Source: Adiantum capillus-veneris (taxonomy: Eukaryota; Streptophyta; Polypodiopsida; Polypodiales; Pteridaceae). Taken from it: 64,000 nucleotides of DNA. Position 1 is the stretch's first letter, and each line of letters opens with the position of its first letter. The translations under genes and the position numbers were made by a program. This document shows positions 58,773 to 64,000 of the stretch, one piece after another. The notes beneath the pieces are model-generated. The model was not told the DNA's origin. It saw nothing but the letters and a program-made list of their open reading frames with translations, and searched no databases. The DNA is taken from NCBI GenBank assembly GCA_014529385.2, contig CM043945.1:95024112-95088111 (forward strand), read 5' to 3'.

Positions 58773-61542
58773 AGGTAGATTTTTTTTATCGTCCTCGGAG
58801 GTCAAATATGACCTATGGGACCAAAGTTACATGTGATGTAGTATGTGTATGGCTGATGAGTGACACTCAATGCTCCAAAATTGTGGTGATGAGAGTCGCA
58901 ATGGAGAGCCCACACTATGGCTGGGAGAGGAAAGTGTGTAGGTCTAAGTCATGGCTGAAAATGTGAGAGAAGCAAGTTCGGATGTGACCAAAAGCTGAGC
59001 ACTCTAGTAGTGTATGGCACTTAGAGTCTTGCACTTGCAGTGAGCATAATGTGCTTAGTTGATTTGACTCTTCTCCATTGCCCCAATGCCCTGTCTCGCA
59101 TTGAAGGAAATGGGAGGTAAGCCGAATGGCTATGATAGTGTGTATCGCCGACAAGGGGATAGCCTCAAGCATGGAAGTGTGAGTACGGTTTCCTCTTTCA
59201 ATAAAGAACATGGTTTTGTAGTTGGAGGCAATATGGGTGGTGTAATGTATGAAGCGTGACCCACCAGATTTTTCCCAAGCCGTAATACATTGGCGTTGTA
59301 AAAAGCTTCATTCACTTGGGAGTCAATTGAAGCATCATGTAGCAAGTGTAATGCATCCCATCTCCCAAACCATTTCTTTATGTCTTGCATCCATCCCGTG
59401 CTCAAGATCTTGCTTTCATGCGTCTTTTGAACTTTTTTGCTTGCTTCCCATGCAATTGTAGGAAGTCGATGTGAGGGGTTTTGATGCATCTTTATCATGT
59501 ACTCCACAACCCTTTCCATGCCCATAACCTCAATTGGAAGAGATCCCGACTCAAGAAGCAGGAGCATATATGGTGTTCATGTCTTAACTTGGAGAAAGTT
59601 TGTAAGAAAACGCTTTTGGACATTCTCAAACTCTTTCCAAGTAGACTTTGAGATGCTCCCGCCCCACACCTCAACTCCATACAGAAGAACCGGTGTCACC
59701 AATGCATCAAAAAGATACTTCTTGAGAACCCAACACTTGATGTTTCCCGCATTACACATGTTCTCAAATGCATAATATGCTCTCTTTCCCGCTTCCAAAC
59801 GACGCATAGCACATTCATGCCACTTGTGATTGGATGGAACCTCAAGGCCAAGGTACTTAAAGCTCTCAACAACTTCAAGTGTCTCGTTGTTGTACACAAT
59901 GCATGGCTCTCCTTATGGTTGGTTTTCACAAGCATAACCTTTGTTTTGGATTCATTTACAATCAGCCCACTATGCAAGCAAAAGTTCTCAAGGACAACCA
60001 TAAGCTTTTGTGCATCTTCTAAAGTGTGTGCTAGAAGCACTACATCATCCGCATACAACAAAAGCATGATTACCGCATTGCAAATAGTGACCTCTTCAAT
60101 GCCTTCTTCTTGCATAAAGTCAAGTACCATTTGTTCCAATTGATCGATGCATAGACCAAAGAGAGTTGGTGACAATGGACATCCTTGTTTAACCCCAATA
60201 GTGCTTACAAAAATTTCTGAAATTTCTCTTCCCATGCGCAATTGACAAATCACCTTCTCATAGATTCGAGAAACCGCAAGCATAAACTCACTTGGCACTT
60301 GGAGTTCTTCCATCCTTCTCCACAAATTGTTACGTGGAATCATATCAAAGGCTTTCTTAAAGTCCACAAAACAACAATACAATCGCTTGCCTTTCAACCG
60401 ACTTTCCTCCATGAGAACACGAAGAGTGACAAGATGATCAATCGTGCTATGGCATCGACAAAAACCCGCTTGTCCCTTTGCACGCTTGTCATTCTCTTCA
60501 GCCCAATCACTCAATTTCATCTCCATTATGCACCCAAACAACTTTGCCATAAGAGACCAATCCTTATAGTCCGGTAGTTGCTTACATTCTTTACATCCCC
60601 TCCTTTATGCAAAGGCTTAACCCAATTAGTACTCCAATCATAAGGCATACCATGTTGAAGTGCAAGGTTGAACATATCACACATCCACTCATGGGTAAAA
60701 TCTCCCGTCCATTTGATCATCTCCGGCTTGATACCTTGAAGATCTCCCGCTTTGCGAGTGGCCAACTTTTCAAGCCCATCGCATACATCCTCAATAGTAA
60801 AAAAAGACGGCATACATGGGAGTGAACCATAAAATGGCATTTTTTCAGTATTTTCTTGCTCATATAATTGCTTACAATGTGTGTACATATCCACTAGACT
60901 CAAGTTACCAAAATTCTCAACCCGCTTGCCTCTCAAGTTTCTCCAAAATCTTCCACATGAATGTGCCTTTTCTTGGACTTGAAATTCTTGTTGCTTTACT
61001 TCCCATCTTCTTCTCTTCTTTTGAATCAATGCCTTGTATGTACGCAAATGACTTTGATAGTTGTCTTTGTCCATACTTGCATCAAGCTTTATCAAGGACT
61101 TTCGAGCATCTTGACATTCTTTATCAAACCACCTTTTGCGTGATCTATCTTTGTTGATACCATGGAGATGCTTTATGGCAAAGAATTCTTCAGCACAAGA
61201 ACAAATAGCTTTCTTGGAAGCTTCCCATTTAGTTTCCAATGGTGCATCACATTGAAGCTTTGTCATCCATAATTTTTGCTCAACCATTTCAATGTACATT
61301 GGTGCCCGTTTGAAATCCATACATAGTGATAACTTCTCTTTCCTTTGGCTGAGATTATCATGCTTAGTTGCTTCTCCACATGAAAGGTCAATACATAAGG
61401 TGCGATGGTCGGATTCCGGGGTCCATTGACCAAACATAAAACTCTTTATGCGATACATGATGGCTTCAGAGAGTAGCATATAGTCAATCACAATATCCCC
61501 ATTATCCCCAAACATAAAACTCTTTATGCGATACATTATGTC

Positions 61543-61546
<4 letters not shown>
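58769..61546 (-). mobile_element. LINE-3 copy: 5'-truncated
   Basis: Nearly identical to the 3' 2.7 kb of LINE-1, from the end of the endonuclease domain to the 3' UTR. 5' truncation is typical of target-primed reverse transcription. Both ends abut GA runs. A 76-bp duplication lies at the 5' end. Confidence 0.9.
58860..61536 (-). pseudogene. LINE-3 ORF2 fragment: end of endonuclease, reverse transcriptase, C-terminus
   Basis: Starts in VIDYMLLSEAIMYRIKSFMF just before the endonuclease SDH motif; RT has YADD at 60044-60055. Breaks: one-base deletion near 60557, the one-base deletion near 59910 shared with LINE-1, TGA at 59577, deletion near 59298 and TAG near 58912. The C-terminal knuckle is also altered (HTLLECSAF kept, but upstream STLCSLQVQ). 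Dead copy. Confidence 0.9.

Positions 61547-61550
<4 letters not shown>
61431..61550 (-). repeat. 76-bp tandem duplication at the LINE-3 5' end
   Basis: CCAAACATAAAACTCTTTAT begins at 61431 and again at 61507; the outer copy runs into the GA tract at CAGAGAGA. Confidence 0.85.

Positions 61551-61623
<73 letters not shown>
61547..61623. repeat. (GA)38 at the LINE-3 5' edge
   Basis: Perfect run at the border between the LINE array and the 0.72-kb satellite. Confidence 0.95.
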
Positions 61624-61630
<7 letters not shown>

Positions 61631-61775
61631 TTCTATGAGTAGACTACAATAGCCATGGACACATATTTGCATGTATGTGTGTAAGAATAAGGAAGTGTGT
61701 GCTCAGATACGCAATAATCGGAGGCATGGTGCTGATGACAAAATGCATAATCTTTGACATCATATCCTCGTTCGA

Positions 61776-61850
<75 letters not shown>

Positions 61851-62083
61851 ATCTTCAAGAGGTTTCTCCACTCACAATTTTTTGAAAATTGAACAAACGT
61901 ATAGTTACTTATACTCGCTCACTATTAAAAGAAAGTGATTGATTTTCTTGCTACTACCAAATACCCCCCCCCCCCCCCCCCCCCCCCCCCCCTTCCCCTT
62001 CTCACAACTTCCTCCACCTTTGCAGCACAATTGTCCTTCCTGCCTGTGCAGCGCTCTCCGACTCTACCTTGGCTGGACTACGC

Positions 62084-62144
<61 letters not shown>

Positions 62145-62276
62145 AACATCTTCAAGAGATTGCTCCACTCACAATTTTTTGACTATTGAATGTACTCAAT
62201 TTACCTCAAACAAGTGATAAAATCACGAGGCTTTCCCTTGAGAGCAGTAATGGAAGGTAACAAAGACCACCATTTC

Positions 62277-62353
<77 letters not shown>

Positions 62354-62494
62354 TTCTATGAGTAGACTACAATAGCCATGGACACATATTTGCATGTATG
62401 TGTGTAAGAATAAGGAAGTGTGTGCTCAGATACGCAATAATCGGAGGCATGGTGCTGATGACAAAATGCATAATCTTTGACATCATATCCTCGT

Positions 62495-62552
<58 letters not shown>

Positions 62553-62789
62553 ATCTTCAAGAGGTTTCTCCACTCACAATTTTTTGAAAATTGAACAAAC
62601 GTATAGTTACTTATACTCGCTCACTATTAAAAGAAAGTGATTGCTTTTCTTGCTACTACCAAATACCCCCCCCCCCCCCCCCCCCCCCCCCCCTTCCCCT
62701 TCCCCTTCTCACAACTTCCTCCACCTTTGCAGCACAACTGTCCCTCCTGCCTTTGCAGCGCTCTCCGACTCTACTTGGCTGGACTACGC

Positions 62790-62838
<49 letters not shown>

Positions 62839-62969
62839 AACATCTTCAAGAGATTGCTCCACTCACAATTTTTGACTATTGAATGTACTCAATTTACCTC
62901 AAACAAGTGATAAAATCATGAGGCTTTCCCTTGAGAGTAGTAGTGGAAGGTAATAAAGACCACCATTTC

Positions 62970-63056
<87 letters not shown>

Positions 63057-63209
63057 CTCCAAGAGATTGCTATTCTATGAGTAGACTACAATAGCCATGG
63101 ACACATATTTGCATGTATGTGTGTAAGAATAAGGAAGTGTGTGCTCAGATATGCAATAATCGGAGGCATGATGCCGATGACAAAATGCATAATCTTTGAC
63201 ATCATATCC
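61623..63209. repeat. 0.72-kb compound tandem repeat, about 2.2 units
   Basis: GATTGCTATTCTATGAGTAG starts at 61623, 62346 and 63065, giving units of 723 and 719 bases. Each unit holds, in order, about 150 bases of unique sequence, a GA tract (61778-61849; 62496-62551), about 110 unique bases, a C run of 28-29 (61964-61992; 62666-62693), about 90 unique bases, a GA tract (62085-62140; 62792-62834), about 140 unique bases and another GA tract (62280-62346; 62972-63053). The third unit stops at CATCATATCC. Single-copy parts are nearly identical, but the tracts vary in length. Confidence 0.92.
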
Positions 63210-64000
63210 ATGGAAAGCACTTGAAAATCACATCAATGTCATGTGCAGTGACCTTTGCCAATCTATCAGAGGTAGGTGTCTCAATGCTCACTACATCACC
63301 CACAGAACTAGTCACAAATAGACACATCCATCCTAACTCCAGGGTAGTCATCACTCCCTCATCATCCATAGGGGATGTATCCACATGTCCTAGAATCACC
63401 ATATCACCCTCTAGCATGAGCATGCCAAAGAACTCCATGTCTCTCATCTTTGTGGTAAGAGACATCTATGTCCTAAGACGATCAATCTATTGTGCCTCGC
63501 TAGAGCATGCCCACTCTAACTCTGCATCTACAAACATGTCGTGCACATCACTCTAGAGCTCATCTATGAAAGATATGTGTATAGTCTCTCGCTGACATGA
63601 CTGTAATGTAATCAAGACTAAACCATCTTAGACCTTAGATACATGCAATGGAAATACCAAATTAATCCTGGCTCCTCTCACAATGGCTAGCGAACCTGCA
63701 TCTAGAAGGATTTCTTTCTAATGAGTACTTGACATCCACTATCTCTCAATTGTCTCACCGAGATCAAACTTTGTCTCAATAGAGGAACATATTACACATG
63801 ACGAAGTGTATATGATGTGATGTTCGGAAATGATCGTCTCTTGCACCCTCTATATCACATGCTGAACCATTAGCAAGTCGCACACGACCAAGTCTCCCAC
63901 TGGAAAAACTACTAAACTACTTACTACATGGAGTGATGTGGGAAGTAGTGTTGCCATCTAGTAGCCAATGTGGAGAAGTGTGCTATCCATATAAATGTTT
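63210..64000 (-). other. unrecognised coding-like stretch
   Basis: A minus-strand frame of 87 codons (63465-63202) is rich in Met, Val and Asp (MLMLEGDMVILGHVDTSPMD). The same frame continues upstream with two stops (FVDAELEWACSSEAQ). Looks like a decayed coding sequence; no family is recognised. The rest to 64000 shows nothing supportable. Confidence 0.25.

Noticed and set aside
61939-62880. Poly-proline open frames
   Set aside because: Produced by the C runs at 61964-61992 and 62666-62693 between GA tracts; no conserved protein.

Overview
This window looks like repeat-dense nuclear DNA of a land plant with a large genome. It carries Ty1/copia and Ty3/gypsy LTR retrotransposons with plant-type primer-binding sites (tRNA-Met and tRNA-Asp), LINEs with ORF1 and ORF2, and very many long (GA)n/(CT)n tracts. 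A non-seed plant such as a fern is possible, but the sequence alone does not settle it. I saw no rRNA, tRNA, CRISPR or bacterial-type operon, and no intact host gene. Almost every coding stretch belongs to a mobile element and is broken by stops or frameshifts.

Layout, left to right. 1-5.5 kb: gene-free, many GA/CT/CA/TG microsatellites. 5.53-9.90 kb: minus-strand LTR element remnant with a 399-bp LTR, a polypurine tract, a non-coding interior and a truncated second LTR copy. 11.13-15.93 kb: a structurally complete minus-strand LTR element (two LTRs, tRNA-Asp PBS, PPT, 5-bp target duplication CATTA) that holds only a broken, partial gag, so it is a non-autonomous element. 19.2-21.8 kb: minus-strand gypsy gag, PBS and long LTR. 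21.8-25.1 kb: 5'-truncated copia copy with an internal duplication of its RT/RNase H region. 25.3-33.8 kb: remnant of an intron-containing gene (coiled coil, RING-like zinc finger, and an exon resembling the C-terminal motif of N4/N6 DNA methylases), split by a full-length copia element at 25.49-30.66 kb (227-bp LTRs, TSD TCCAT) and by a 129-bp satellite at 31.9-32.75 kb. 34.6-47.2 kb: plus-strand gypsy element, interrupted by a full-length minus-strand copia (34.95-40.13 kb, TSD AAAGG) and by an LTR-less block of a second gypsy pol (about 41.42-44.19 kb). 49.55-61.55 kb: three LINEs in head-to-tail array on the minus strand, joined through (GATA)n or (GA)n tracts. 61.6-63.2 kb: a compound 0.72-kb tandem repeat packed with GA and poly-C tracts.

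How the parts relate. The window is a nest of insertions: two copia elements have exact 5-bp target duplications and interrupt older coding sequence that reads through once they are removed. The three copia copies belong to one family. The two gypsy elements share a homologous long LTR in opposite orientation. The LINEs appear to have inserted repeatedly into their own microsatellite tails or into neighbouring GA tracts. The strongest candidates for something little described are the LINE array, the methylase-like split gene, the gag-only LTR element and the chimeric gypsy pol.
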